A stretch of 64,000 bases of DNA from Pleodorina starrii. Its lineage: Eukaryota; Chlorophyta; Chlorophyceae; Chlamydomonadales; Volvocaceae. Made by a program: the position numbers and the translations under genes. The stretch spans positions 2,126,501 through 2,190,500 of the forward strand of contig BRXU01000016.1 of assembly GCA_030267565.1 (NCBI GenBank), in the 5' to 3' direction. Below are positions 23,801 to 34,439 of this stretch, one piece after another; positions within the stretch are counted from its first letter, which is position 1; the number at the start of each line of letters is the position of its first letter. Under the pieces are notes generated by a model. That model saw nothing but the letters and a program-made list of their open reading frames with translations. It was not told where the DNA came from and did no database searches.

Positions 23801-26800
23801 GGGGACGAGGGGGACGAGGGGGGGGCGGGGGAGGGGGTAAAGAAGATACCGCAGGGGATGAGGTGGGTGGGTGGGTGGGTGGGGTGGGGGGTTCGGCGCG
23901 GGGTGCATGTGCAATTTGATACCGTACCGCGATGTCGGCGGAGCGGTTGCGTCCCGGGGAGGGAGGAGGTGGGGGCTGAGGGGGGATGGGTCGTGGACCC
24001 CCGCACCCTGCATTGTGCCCATGTCCCGTTAGCCGTTACCCCGCCCCCCCCGCCCCCCGCCCCCACCAGAAGTAGCAGTCCACCCGGCCCTGGACGTTGC
24101 CCTGGCCTCGGTCGAAGCTTAGGACAACCAATAAACCCTCCTAAGTGGCTTCCCGATTCCGTTACTGTCCCCCGTCTAAACCCCCTGCCTGTACCACCAC
24201 CATTACCACCACCACCACCACCACCACCACCATTCATCCATCCATGCCTCCCTCCCTCCCTCCCTCCCTATTGACCCCCACCCCCCACCCCACCTGAATG
24301 TGGCCATGTCCAGCACCCACAGTTCATTGCACTGCAGGTAGGTGCGGCTGAAGGACAGCAGCGAGGAGTGGTTCACACAGCCGCCGAACACAGCCAGTCG
24401 GCTGCCGTAGGCTGCGGGGGCGGGTGGGCGGGTGGGTGGAGGGGTGGGGTGGGGAGGGGCGGGTGGAGAGAAGGGGCGGGTGCGGGTGAAGCGGATGCGG
24501 AGTGAGTGAGTTGAGGATTGGAGGGGCTGTAGGGTTTAGGTCTTCCCTGCCCTGCCACCCACCCGCGTCTTCCCACCACCACCCCCAACCCCACCCGCAT
24601 CCACCCCCAACCCCCAACCCCCCAGCCACCCACCCGCCATGGCGTGTCCGAACCGCCCCGACGGCGCCGGCCTGAGTTTGATCTGGGTCCACTTGGCCGC
24701 CTCGCTGCCGTCCACCCCCTTGAGTGTCCACAGGTCATCCAACATGCCGCTGTCCCGCTCCCCCCCGAACACCACCACCCGGTTGCTCAGCTCGTGGTAC
24801 ACGGCCGAGTGCATCTTGCGAGGGGGGGGAGCGGGGCCCGGCATACGCAGCGGGCTCCAGGTGTGACTGCGGGCCCGGGCGCGTGTGCGTGCGTGCATGT
24901 ATGTATGTATGTGTTAGGGAGGGAGGGAGGGAGGGAGGGAGGGAGGGAGGGAGGGAGGGAGGGAGGAAGGGAGGAAGGTAGGGAGGCAGGGAGGGAGGGA
25001 GGGAGGGAGGGAGGGAGGGAGGGAGGGAGGGAGGGAGGGAGGGAGGGAGGGAGGGAGGGAGGGAGGGAGGGAGGGAGGGAGGGAGGGAGGGAGGGAGGGA
25101 GGGAGGGAGGGAGGGAGGGAGGGAGGGAGGGAGGGAGGGAGCAACGGGGGTAATAAAGAAGAGACGACAGCGGAGAGGAGGAGAGATGGCGTCAGCGGTG
25201 GACGGAGCCAGAACCAATGGGGGCAGCAGGGGGGTGTACGACCTTGGGAGGTTGTTTAGAGGCGTCGGGGGAAGAGGGCGATGCTTAGGAGGGGTTTCGA
25301 TTCGGACGTGTAACGGTGCCGGTCTGGATCATGTTCCGGCCCTACACCTCCAGGGACCCTCACCGCCTGGCCTCCTCCCAGCCCCGCATCCCGCTTCCCA
25401 GCTGGCGGCTCACGGCCCGGGAGGACTGTCCAGTTCTGTTCGGTTCTGTTCGGTTCAGGTCCCGTTGCCCCGCCCCGCCATCCTGCCGCCCCGGGTTACC
25501 ACACACCCCAGACCACCCAACCCCACCCCACCAGACCCCCACCCTAACCGCCCATCTCACATCCACACACTCTGCCCCGGACGCCAGCTCCCCTGCTCCT
25601 CCTCCACCCAGACCCCTCCCCTCCCCTCCCAGGACCACGTGCCCTGTCCCTCCCCACTCCCCGGCTTCTATCCCTGTCCCCCAGCTGCCCTCCAACCCCC
25701 TTTTTCCTTCCCTCGCCGGCCGGCGCCCGCCCCCGCTCCTCCCTTGCCCTACCCTCTACCCTCCCCACACACGCACATACGCACACGAACGCACGCACGC
25801 ACACGCACACACACGCACACGCACACACACGCACACACGCACGTGTTCGTGTCCAGCAGCCAGGCGTCCCCCGCCACCCGCCCCGACTCCAGTCTCCCCC
25901 CGAACAGCAGCAGACAGGAGGCCCCCGCCCGGGTGAGACTGGCCATGTCCCGCCGGGGGGGAAGCTCGGAGCTGAACACGGGGCCGGGACCCAGGTTCTG
26001 CCAGCTCCAGGTGTCCTGCAGGGGGAGAGGGGGAGAGGGTCGAGCGGCCAAAGGGCGGTCCGGGGAGGTGAGGGGGGTGGCCGCAAGCAGGGGTGTGTGC
26101 CAGGAGTGTGCGATACGCTCCTGGTTGGTTTTCGAATCGTCAAGGTTCCGGTTGTGATGCGGCGTGGCCGTTGGCGGTTAGCGGTTAGTTAGGTTCGTTG
26201 GCTCCCTCTCCCTCTCCTTCCCTCTCTCCTCCTCTTCCCCCCTCCCCCCCCCCCAAACCTCCCCCCCCCCCCGAATCCTCTCCCCCAACTCCCCCTCCCG
26301 TCCACTCACGGTGTCCAGACACCACAGGTCGTTGAAGAAGCGACGGCGCTTCTTGTTCATGACGGAGTCGTACGACATGACGTGGCCGCCAAAGACGTAC
26401 ATGCGGCGGTCCACGGCGGCGGCGCAGTGGAAGGCGCGCGGCTCGGGCAGGCCGCCCTCGGCTGTGGGGCGGAATGGCGCGGGAGATGGGGCCCCGGAGG
26501 GGGGCCAGGGCGGGGGCGGGGGCGGGGGCGGGTCGGTTCGAGGAGCACGGGCGGGGGAAGGCGGGGAGGAGGGAGGCCGGGAGGGGGAGAGGCTGTGGGC
26601 GAGATCCGTCTGATGTCGACAGCTGACGGGCGAGCTGGCAGGCTGGCAGCGGAAGACGTGCTGGTCTGGGTTATCTGGAACTGGGTTGGGTGGTGAAGGA
26701 ATCTGGGTTATCTGGGTCTGGGTTGATAAGCAGTGGGTCTGGGTCTGTGTTGTTGAGGAGTGAAATGCGTCATTGGTCATTGGGTAGTGACATGGTGTGG

Positions 26801-27440
26801 GGGAGGAGGCGGGGTCGTAGGTGGGCAGAGGGTCTAGGAGGGGCTCTGTCAGACGCTTGCAGCCTCTCCTGGGGGGAGGGAAAGGCGGGGGACGGCGTCA
26901 TCGTTTCTGTTGGGTTGAGGGGAGGGAGGTATGGAGGGCAGCATGCACACACGCCGGCCTTGCCTCCCCCCTTCCCCGTGGGCATATGTCCTAAATACCC
27001 TAGGGGCAACCGTCTCTCTTTCGTCCTCAGTCCTGTAACCGTCCTCCCCGCCCGTCTATGTCCCTTCGCTGCGATATCGTTTCCCTATCGTGTTTTCTCT
27101 TACCTCCCCGAAAACACGAGCTGCACGACGGGCACACGGTTGCACACGCGCAAGCGCGCACGGACGCACGCAAACGTACGAACGCACACTCACGTGTGGC
27201 GGGGGAGACCTGCGGCGCGAACCAAATGTCCGCCTCCGCCTGCAGCACCGTCACATCGGCCAGCGCTGTGTGGTGCTCCAGAGCCGACTCGCCGTCGCTG
27301 TAGGAGACACCGCCAAAGACCACCACCAGGTCGGTGCCCCACACGGAGCCGGTGCCGGAGATGCACACGGCAGAGTGGCCGAAGCGGGCGGTGGTTACCG
27401 TCGCGTCATGGATGGACGCGCCACACGGTAGCCACTGCAT
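20868..27440 (-). CDS. Kelch-repeat beta-propeller protein with long low-complexity C-terminal region
   Basis: Nine exons on the minus strand: 27194-27440, 26310-26461, 25843-26015, 24634-24866, 24294-24411, 23489-23792, 22073-23111, 21407-21816 and 20868-21164. All junctions are GT-AG and phases close exactly (2,973 nt, 990 residues). Residues 1-409 hold about six kelch blades, each with a hydrophobic strand plus GG and a downstream Trp or Leu: RFGHSAV...VVVFGG, PRAFHCA...MYVFGG, CLLLFGGRLESG, KMHSAVY...VVVFGG, RFGHAMAAYGSRLAVFGG and RMCHSLL...LLLVGG. Residues 410-990 are Pro/Ala/Gly/Ser/Gln-rich, interrupted by helical segments such as RPETLATALLAVYANR, ERLTVGQLGLVLADCQ and RPEELRLGEVARVMAAYGELL. 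Kelch propellers bind protein partners; the partner here is unknown. The start ATG is plausible, but an acceptor-like CACCAG 37 bases upstream leaves room for an earlier exon. An extra exon between 23.1 and 23.4 kb is also possible. Confidence 0.87.
21931..21990. repeat. (CCCAG)n microsatellite
   Basis: About 12 perfect copies of a 5-bp unit lie in the intron between kelch exons 7 and 8. Confidence 0.95.
23190..23226. repeat. (GGGCC)n microsatellite
   Basis: About seven copies of a 5-bp GC-only unit lie in the intron before kelch exon 7, followed by imperfect GGGGCC units. Confidence 0.9.
24916..25141. repeat. (GGGA)n polypurine array
   Basis: A nearly uninterrupted 4-bp array of about 225 bp has purines on the + strand and pyrimidines on the transcribed minus strand. 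A few variants (GGAAGG, GGTAGG, GGCAGG) cluster near 24962-24990. It lies in the intron between kelch exons 3 and 4 and upstream of the acceptor at 24867. Confidence 0.97.
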
Positions 27441-28108
27441 GGTCGATACAGCCGCTCCGGGGTGGAGCAGGCAAGCCTGGTGGGTAGACTAAAAGATTGC
27501 CTAGGGCCCTAGGGCCTTTCCGAAGGCGTTGAATTCACAAAGCGACAAGTGAAGCTAAAGCAGAGTTCATCCTTAGTTCATCAAAAATGCAGTGGGCGCA
27601 GCCTATTCATCTGAACTTAAGGCTCGGGAAAGATGTCGCAACATACATCTCCACTCAGCCAGCCATAACCGTCAGCATGTGTTTGTTACTCAGCTTCTGC
27701 TTCATGTAAGATTAGTAGGAGCCCCTGATGCCCTGAATGCCTTCAAGAGCAATCGGGAAAATTGAGGCAGAATCCGGGTAACGTACGACTTTCAGAGAAA
27801 ACTCCTCAATTGACCTGCGCGACGCATCTTGAAGATGCGAGTCGATTATGTATCATGATAGGAGGGCTGGTTAGCCGTGTACTTTCGCAACTCAACGACA
27901 ACGAACGGCAGCGGACCAACTGCTTGGCTGCAATTGCTCGACAAGCAAAATTTGCCTGGTCCAACATATAGACCAATACCTCAAGTGCTGCTTAGTTAAA
28001 CACAGTAAGCCTTTTCAGCGTTGGGGCAGAACATCTCGGAGCAGCGTGCGGAGTAAGCGGTGGGCGAGAGGCACGACGCCGCCGCAGCCGCTCGTGGCCG
28101 AGGCACGA
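27441..28108. promoter_or_regulatory. Shared divergent promoter region of the kelch gene and ObgC
   Basis: The minus-strand kelch gene and the plus-strand ObgC gene start from opposite sides of this roughly 670-bp stretch, which is AT-richer than either gene. No TATA box at a fixed distance is clear. No other gene is supported inside it. The promoter role is inferred from the head-to-head arrangement. Confidence 0.5.
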
Positions 28109-30016
28109 ATGACCGCCCTGCACCAGCATATAAATGGCTGCTATCGTAGCAGCAGCCAACGATCCGCTGCGAAATGGCGGCTGGTGCCTGGCCCGGCCGG
28201 CGTCCTCCTGACGCCATGCCTCGCCAGGCATTGGGCCTCCTCCCCCGGCCGCGAGCACACCACCGCCGCCCACGCCACGCAGCCGGCGTCATCCTCCACG
28301 CCGTCCTCCTCCGGCGGCTCAGACTGGTCCAAACGGCTGCTGGCTGTCGCCAACAACAAGAAGGCCGGCAACCGCGGCAGCGCCGCGCCATCACCATCCG
28401 CGGACATCTTCAGCCCCGCCAAGCGCCGGCCGCCCCAGCAGCGCGACCCAGCCTCCCCCAACCGCGCTGACGACGACGCCTCCGAAGCCCACGAAGATTT
28501 CGACGACGACGACTTTGACGCCGACGGGCCGGGCGGCATGGATCTGGAGCCGGAGCGCAAGCGCCTGCCCGCCGAGATGCGCTGCTTCGACACCGCGCGC
28601 ATTTACATCAAGGCCGGCGACGGCGGCAACGGCTGCGTGGCCTTCCGCCGTGAGAAGTTCGTCGAGCACGGCGGCCCGTCGGGCGGCACCGGCGGCCGCG
28701 GCGGCAACGTCTGGGCGGTCGCCGACGAGAAACTCAACTCCCTCACCTCCTTCCGCGGCCAGGTCCACTTCCGCGCCCCCGCCGGCGTCAACGGCCAAGG
28801 CTCCAACTGCGATGGCGCCGACGCGGAGGAGCTCCTCATCCCCGTGCCGCCCGGCACCATCATCCGCCGCCGCGACGCGGCCTCGCCCGACGACCCGCCG
28901 CTCGCGGAGCTGCTGCGCCCCGGCCAGCGCGCGCTGCTGGCGACCGGCGGCCGCGGCGGCCGCGGCAACTTCTCCTTCAAGACCTCGCGCGAGCGCGCAC
29001 CCACCATCGCGGAGAAGGGCGAGAAGGGCGAGGAGCTGTGGGCCGACCTGGAACTCAAAGTGGTGGCGGACGTGGGCATCATTGGCGTGCCGAACGCCGG
29101 CAAGTCCACGCTGCTGTCCGTCCTCACCGCCGCGCGACCCAAGATCGCCAACTACCCCTTCACCACACTCGTGCCCAACCTGGGCGTGTGCGAGTTGGAC
29201 TACCGAACCACCGTCTTTGCGGACGTGCCGGGGCTGCTGGAGGGCGCGCACGAGGGCCTGGGCCTGGGCCACGAGTTTCTGCGCCACGTGCAGCGCTGCC
29301 GCGTGCTGGTACACGTCATCGACGGCACCAGCCCCGACCCCGTCGGCGACTTCAACGCCATTAATCTGGAACTGGAGCTCTTCAACCCCGGCCTGCGCAA
29401 CAAGCCGCAGCTGGTGGCATACAACAAGGTGGACCTGCCCGATTCGGGCGACTTTTGGGAGCTGGTGCGCGAGCAGCTGGTGGGGGAGCTGGGGCTGCCG
29501 GCGGAGCGCGTGTTTGCGGTGTCGGCCGCGACGGGGCGCGGCGTGACGGAGCTGGTGCGGGCGGTGCGTGCCGTACTGGACGAGCTGGGCCCCGCGCCGC
29601 TGGAGTACGAGACCAACGCGCTGAACCAGACGGCGCCGCCGGCGCGGCGCGACGTGCGCATCGACGGGTTTACGGTGGAGGTCGAGGAGCTGCCGGCGGC
29701 GTCTTCTGGCGGCGGCGCGTCGCGCGTGTTCTACGTGTCGGGCGAGGGTATCGAGCGCTTCGCGCAGATGACGAATTGGGACTATTACGAGGCGGTGAAG
29801 CGCTTCCAGCGCGTGCTGGAGGTGAGCGGCATCAACGGCGCGCTGCGCGCGCGCGGCGTGCGGGCGGGCGACTCGGTGGTGATTGGCGAGACGGAGTTCG
29901 ACTGGAGCGACGACACGTCGGACGGCGCGGTGTACGACAGCTGGCTGCGGGACATGAAGGACCGGGGGGTGAACCGGCAGGGCTCGGCGCGCTGGCCGCA
30001 CCCGGACGTGCGGTGA
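28109..30016 (+). CDS. Obg-family GTPase, organellar (ObgC type)
   Basis: This is an intronless frame of 635 residues from ATG 28109; an upstream in-frame GTG at 28046 is not a likely start. Residues 1 to about 155 are an Arg/Ser/Ala-rich leader followed by an acidic linker, which fits a chloroplast or mitochondrial transit peptide. The Obg fold starts at about residue 157 (DTARIYIKAGDGGNGCVAFR) with its Gly-rich turns. The G domain has GVPNAGKST (326-334, G1), DVPGLLEG (372-379, G3), NKVD (439-442, G4) and SAATGRG (472-478, G5). The OCT domain begins near residue 521 (FTVEVEEL) and includes MTNWDYYEAVKRFQRVLEVSGI. Obg proteins bind the large ribosomal subunit and assist its assembly; plant ObgC does this in chloroplasts. 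Length resembles plant ObgC. Lack of introns is unusual beside the intron-rich neighbours. Chloroplast rather than mitochondrial targeting is inferred. Confidence 0.97.
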   Translation: MTALHQHINGCYRSSSQRSAAKWRLVPGPAGVLLTPCLARHWASSPGREHTTAAHATQPASSSTPSSSGGSDWSKRLLAVANNKKAGNRGSAAPSPSADIFSPAKRRPPQQRDPASPNRADDDASEAHEDFDDDDFDADGPGGMDLEPERKRLPAEMRCFDTARIYIKAGDGGNGCVAFRREKFVEHGGPSGGTGGRGGNVWAVADEKLNSLTSFRGQVHFRAPAGVNGQGSNCDGADAEELLIPVPPGTIIRRRDAASPDDPPLAELLRPGQRALLATGGRGGRGNFSFKTSRERAPTIAEKGEKGEELWADLELKVVADVGIIGVPNAGKSTLLSVLTAARPKIANYPFTTLVPNLGVCELDYRTTVFADVPGLLEGAHEGLGLGHEFLRHVQRCRVLVHVIDGTSPDPVGDFNAINLELELFNPGLRNKPQLVAYNKVDLPDSGDFWELVREQLVGELGLPAERVFAVSAATGRGVTELVRAVRAVLDELGPAPLEYETNALNQTAPPARRDVRIDGFTVEVEELPAASSGGGASRVFYVSGEGIERFAQMTNWDYYEAVKRFQRVLEVSGINGALRARGVRAGDSVVIGETEFDWSDDTSDGAVYDSWLRDMKDRGVNRQGSARWPHPDVR

Positions 30017-30785
30017 TGAGGAAGGGGGGTGGCGGGGGCGCGCCATGAGGGAGGATTAGGAGGAGGAGGGGGAGGAGGGGGGGTGAGATCAATGGATTGC
30101 TAGCGAAGGGACGGAGGCGAGGAGAGAGGTGGGGTTGGGGAAGTGGGAGGGCGGGGAAGGGAGGTGGGGACGACAGGGGGGTGGGGTGGGGGCCGGGCCC
30201 AGGGTGTTTGGCAGAGGGAGTGCGTCGTTGGGCCGTTCAGCGGCGCACTCCGGGGGGGGGTCTGGTCCCGGAGGTGGAGGTGGAGGTGGGCGGCGTACGA
30301 AGGGGAGCGGCCGGCGGGCTTGGGGAAAAGCGGCCCAGCGGGCGGGCGGTGGGCCACGTGGGGAGGGACGGACGGCTGTGAACCGCCCCGGGGGGGGGGG
30401 CCCTGGAAGGCCGGAAGTTATTTGTTGGTGGTGTTTTGTTGCGACTCATCACTCGTGCGCCACGTTTTGCGCGTTCGTTATTTTGTGCGGTTGCGGATGA
30501 GAGAAGAGGCAGAGCTAGGCTGACGTTGAGCCGTTGCATGGCGCCGCGAGGCCGTGGCGAGGCGAGGCACGGACGCGGTACCGGTAGGGGTTGCTACCGT
30601 ATACGGTGTCTCACCCGGTGCTCACGTGGTCGATTCAGAAATCAGGACATGCTTGAAGAGGTCTGTGCACGTGGGGGCCAGATGTCCCGCATCCCTGCCT
30701 AATCTATCCAACCGTAGAATGGATCATCAGTTCGGGAGTCAGGTGGTGCAGTCAGGTGTGTGTGTGTGGGGGGGGGGTGTGGGCC

Positions 30786-30846
30786 GTCAAGACGTCACAA
30801 CCGCGCCTACCAAAACGTCAAGACGTCACAACCGCGCCTACCAAAA
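30786..30846. repeat. 31-bp tandem duplication
   Basis: Two adjacent copies of a unit beginning GTCAAGACGTCACAACCGCG and ending CCTACCAAAAC lie downstream of ObgC. Confidence 0.9.
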
Positions 30847-31970
30847 CTGCAGCCGGTGGACATGGGGGTAATCATGCTACACAACAGGCCGCAGTCGGGA
30901 AGCCATGTCAGGGTCAAGGCCTCACGTCGTTCCGCCACCACCCCGGGGGGTTGGGGCCTTTCGCTCCCTCTGAATCAACCGAGCTACGGTACCTCTAATG
31001 CACCACCACCACCACCATCAGCGGCATTCCCCTACAGCGGTATCCGCACCATTACCATCACCACCACCACCACCACCACCAATATCACCGTATGGATGCA
31101 AGGCAGCCCAAATCACGAACAGACGAGAGAGATGCGACAGCGTCGAGCACTGCATGACAACGACAATGAGATGACGGGGACGGGTCAGGTGGGTCCAGGC
31201 CATGGCTATGGCCAAGTCATGAAACGCGCGTCTGAATGCAAGACACGCATGCCCGCGATACTGGCAGGGGGGGATGAAAGGAAACACAACGCGCGAGAGT
31301 CCCCTTCGTGCCTCCCTTCCCCCCTCCCCCTCCGCCTCCTCCTTCGCCGCTGCTTCGGCATCCACTGCCTTCGCCGCTGCCTCCCGAAACACCTATGTTG
31401 GCGCGGGGGCAGCGGCGAGGGGCGCTTCACCAACCACCAACGCGGCTAATATGCTTCAACCGACCGGGCCCCCTCTCCCCACCACCCCCATCCCCGCATA
31501 CTTTGCACAAAGACACCTACCCCACCCCAATTGCCGCTCCCGCCCCCTCTCCAACTGCCCCCATCACACGCCGCCAACCCCATCCCAACACTTCCAAGCA
31601 CCTCCCGCCGGAGAGCCGCAACAGCTCACCAGCCCCACCCCCCCTCCAGCTGCAGGCGGGGTGTGTCGCTGTGATGAGCCCAACTTAACCCTCCCCCCTC
31701 CCGCCATTCCCCGATGGGGGGAGCAAACCAGGCAACCACTTGCCGCGCAACGGCGACAGACCAACAGAGCGACGGAGGGACAGCCAGGCAGGCCGCCAGG
31801 CAGGCAGTCAGCCAGGCAGGCCGCGCAAGCGCCCCACGGTGTGGACTTGCGGTGGGGGAGGCGCCAGGGGTGGCTGCGTGCGGATACGGAATACGCCGCC
31901 CCCTGTCCCCCCACGTCTCCCTCCCCGCCGCCGTGAGAGCGGCCCTCAGAGAGGCCTCGCCCCGCCCCTC

Positions 31971-32040
31971 ACACCACACCACACCACACCACACCACACC
32001 ACACCACACCACACCACACCACACCACACCACACCACACC
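31971..32040. repeat. (ACACC)n microsatellite
   Basis: About 14 near-perfect copies of a 5-bp unit lie in intergenic DNA. Confidence 0.95.
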
Positions 32041-32661
32041 ATATAAAGCTCGCATGCACGCACGCACGGTCGCACACACGCACATCAATATCAGCATCAT
32101 CGCCGCATCCGCAGTCCTTCGAGCCCTTCGCGCCAGAGAGCCGCGTGCTTGCAGCGTCCCCTCCCTCCCTCCCTCCCTCCCTCCCTTTGTCCGTTTGCGA
32201 CCGCCACAGGCGCACTTGATCCCTCACATGGCCACATGCCCACATGCCAAACTGTACGAGTACTAGGACGAAGGCCACGCCTCCTCCACGCCTTCACTGG
32301 TTTGGAATCCTCGCCTCCGGCCGGGCGGCATTGAGAACTAACAAGCTCTTTGAGACGAAGAAACGAGGGCCGTAGAGCGCGCAGACAGGGGGGCAAACGC
32401 AGCATGGAGGACCGAGTCGTCTGCGTGAGGGCTGCAGGGGTGCGGCACCTCTGCGGGCCCCACGAATGCGGGCCCCAACCTCCGCCTCAAGGAGATGAGT
32501 GGAGTGGAGTGGAGAGGGGTGGGGGATGATGCGCCCCGGCGGCTTCCGAGCCTTTCCCCAAGCTGCCGGGGCCCCCCAAAGGCCCGCGCGCCGTCACGCG
32601 CGCGCCGCCGGGCCGTCGAACTCGCAAACGCCGACACTCGACCCCCTCGCCATCCCTCGCG

Positions 32662-32743
32662 CCGTATTCGGTTGCGCCCTTCCCGTATTCGGTTGCGCCC
32701 TTCCCCTATTCGGTTGCGCCCTTGCCGTATATTCGGTTGCGCA
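32662..32743. repeat. 21-bp tandem repeat, about four copies
   Basis: The unit is CGTATTCGGTTGCGCCCTTCC. Four copies occur; the last is interrupted by extra bases (CCGTATATTCGG). Confidence 0.9.
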
Positions 32744-34439
32744 TTTATGTCGCAGCATGTCCTGGATACGGACACGGACCTGCCGCGTCATCTGAACGCA
32801 CGCATACGCCATTCCCAGTACCCCTTTCCGGCATACGCCATTCCTGCCACCACCACCGAGCTCTCTCTCACTTTAGAGGAACCGTCATGGCCTCACCAGT
32901 GGCTCCTCCCCCCGCCCCGGAACGTTACGCAAAATAACGAACCACGACAACAAAGCAACGCGATAATCAGCCCCCCGAGACAACCACAAAGTCGAAATAC
33001 GGTATACAGCGAAGGTACGGTTGCCAATGAAAGCAATGAAGGCAATGAAGAAAACTTAACTGCGAGGAAGGGTGCGTGGGGGTGGGGGCGGCCTTTGCGA
33101 CCCCCTCCCTTCGGGGCAACGAGTGTGCGTGCAGTGCAACACGAGACAGGCGCCAAGAGGGCGAGCTGCCGCCGCCGCCAGCGATGAGGAACGGTGTGGC
33201 ATCCGCCCAGCGACAGGCGGTGTGGCTTCCACCCAGTCCGGGGGGAGGGGGTTTGAAGAGTGAAAGCGGGGCTGCTGAAACAGGCAACCGCGACGCCCCT
33301 CCATGACGACCAACGCTCGATGGCCCCCTGCCGGCCCTGCCGCCTGCCGGTCTGTCGGCGCGTCGAGGCGGACCGGCGACAGAGCTGATCAAGTCACCCG
33401 GTGCCCAGCAACGCACACACACACACACACAAACAGACACACACACACTCACTCATACACTTCAGCGCAATTTTCTTCCTCAATTTCCAATGCACACACA
33501 CATACACGCACGCAAAGCCTGCTCTCGCGACGTCGCAAATCGGTCGTCGCGCCGGCCTTGCACGCACACGTTCTCGCAGGTGCACGGCGCCAGTGCAAAC
33601 CACCACCACACACACCCACACCCCTTCACATACACACACACACACACCCGCGCACTTCCCGTTGCGGCCTCCCTGCTGCGTCGAGCTCCCCGTTTGGCGC
33701 CAATGTGGGTCGGCCGCACACACACACGTGCGGCACTCCCTCCCCTGAATTGTCATGAATCAAAGCGATACGCACCAAGCCGCGCGGAACCCCGCCTCGC
33801 CGCTTCCCCCAATAGAAACCCCCTCCTGGATGCATCACCAAAACCCAAATGCCGCGGCCAAGTCACCGAGGCCGCTGCCCCATGGAGTACTCCAAGTCAA
33901 TACACACAAGCCTTATTTCCGTTCTGTTCGTTTGTGGAACGGAACATAACCACCGAGTGTTCATGTGTCTCCGAATCATTGCGGCAATGAACTCATTAGG
34001 GGAACATGATATATTGATATTGCAGCATCGCCCCCGCGTCCCTCCATCGCCTCTCCCCCCTCCGCCCTTCCCTTCCCTCCCCTTCCCTCTCGCCCGTTTT
34101 ATGGTGCAGTGCGGTGGGCGCTCCGAAAGGGGCCCCGAAAGGCCTCCTCCAAAGACGTGCGCCGAGAGCGGCTGAGTACCATCCTGGACAACTGACAACC
34201 GACAACGGACAACGCCTCTATCTCCCAGCGCGCGTGCACAACGTGCAGGCCAAGGGAGGACAAGCAAGCGGCTATCCGACAACGGACCTTCTGACCAACA
34301 CCAACAGGAGCCAATGACGCAATGACCAACACCAACACCAACAACAGCAGCAGCAGCAGCAGCTTGGGTGTGCTGCCGAACAGCGGCACAGACGGACGGA
34401 AGGGAGCGAAGCGAAGCGAGCCAGGCGGACGGGCCTCAC

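Larger units (their letters stand above)
30017..34439. other. Convergent intergenic region, repeat-rich
   Basis: This lies between the 3' ends of ObgC (+) and the SBP gene (-), so both 3' UTRs are inside. I can support no gene. It contains a 31-bp tandem pair at 30786-30846, a (CACCA)n stretch near 31000-31080, an (ACACC)n array at 31971-32040, a 21-bp tandem array at 32662-32743 and CA-rich sequence at 33413-33450 and 33600-33650. Confidence 0.45.

Noticed and set aside
24735..25217. Long Leu-Pro-Pro-Ser repeat protein on the minus strand
   Set aside because: It is the translation of the (GGGA)n array, which is open in all frames.
28046..28108. In-frame upstream extension of ObgC
   Set aside because: The first codon is GTG, not ATG, and the segment reaches into the promoter region. 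The first ATG at 28109 is the better start.
28391..30046. 551-codon open frame antisense to ObgC
   Set aside because: It mirrors the GC-biased ObgC codons, is rich in His, Arg and Ala and has no recognisable domain. It is a shadow frame.
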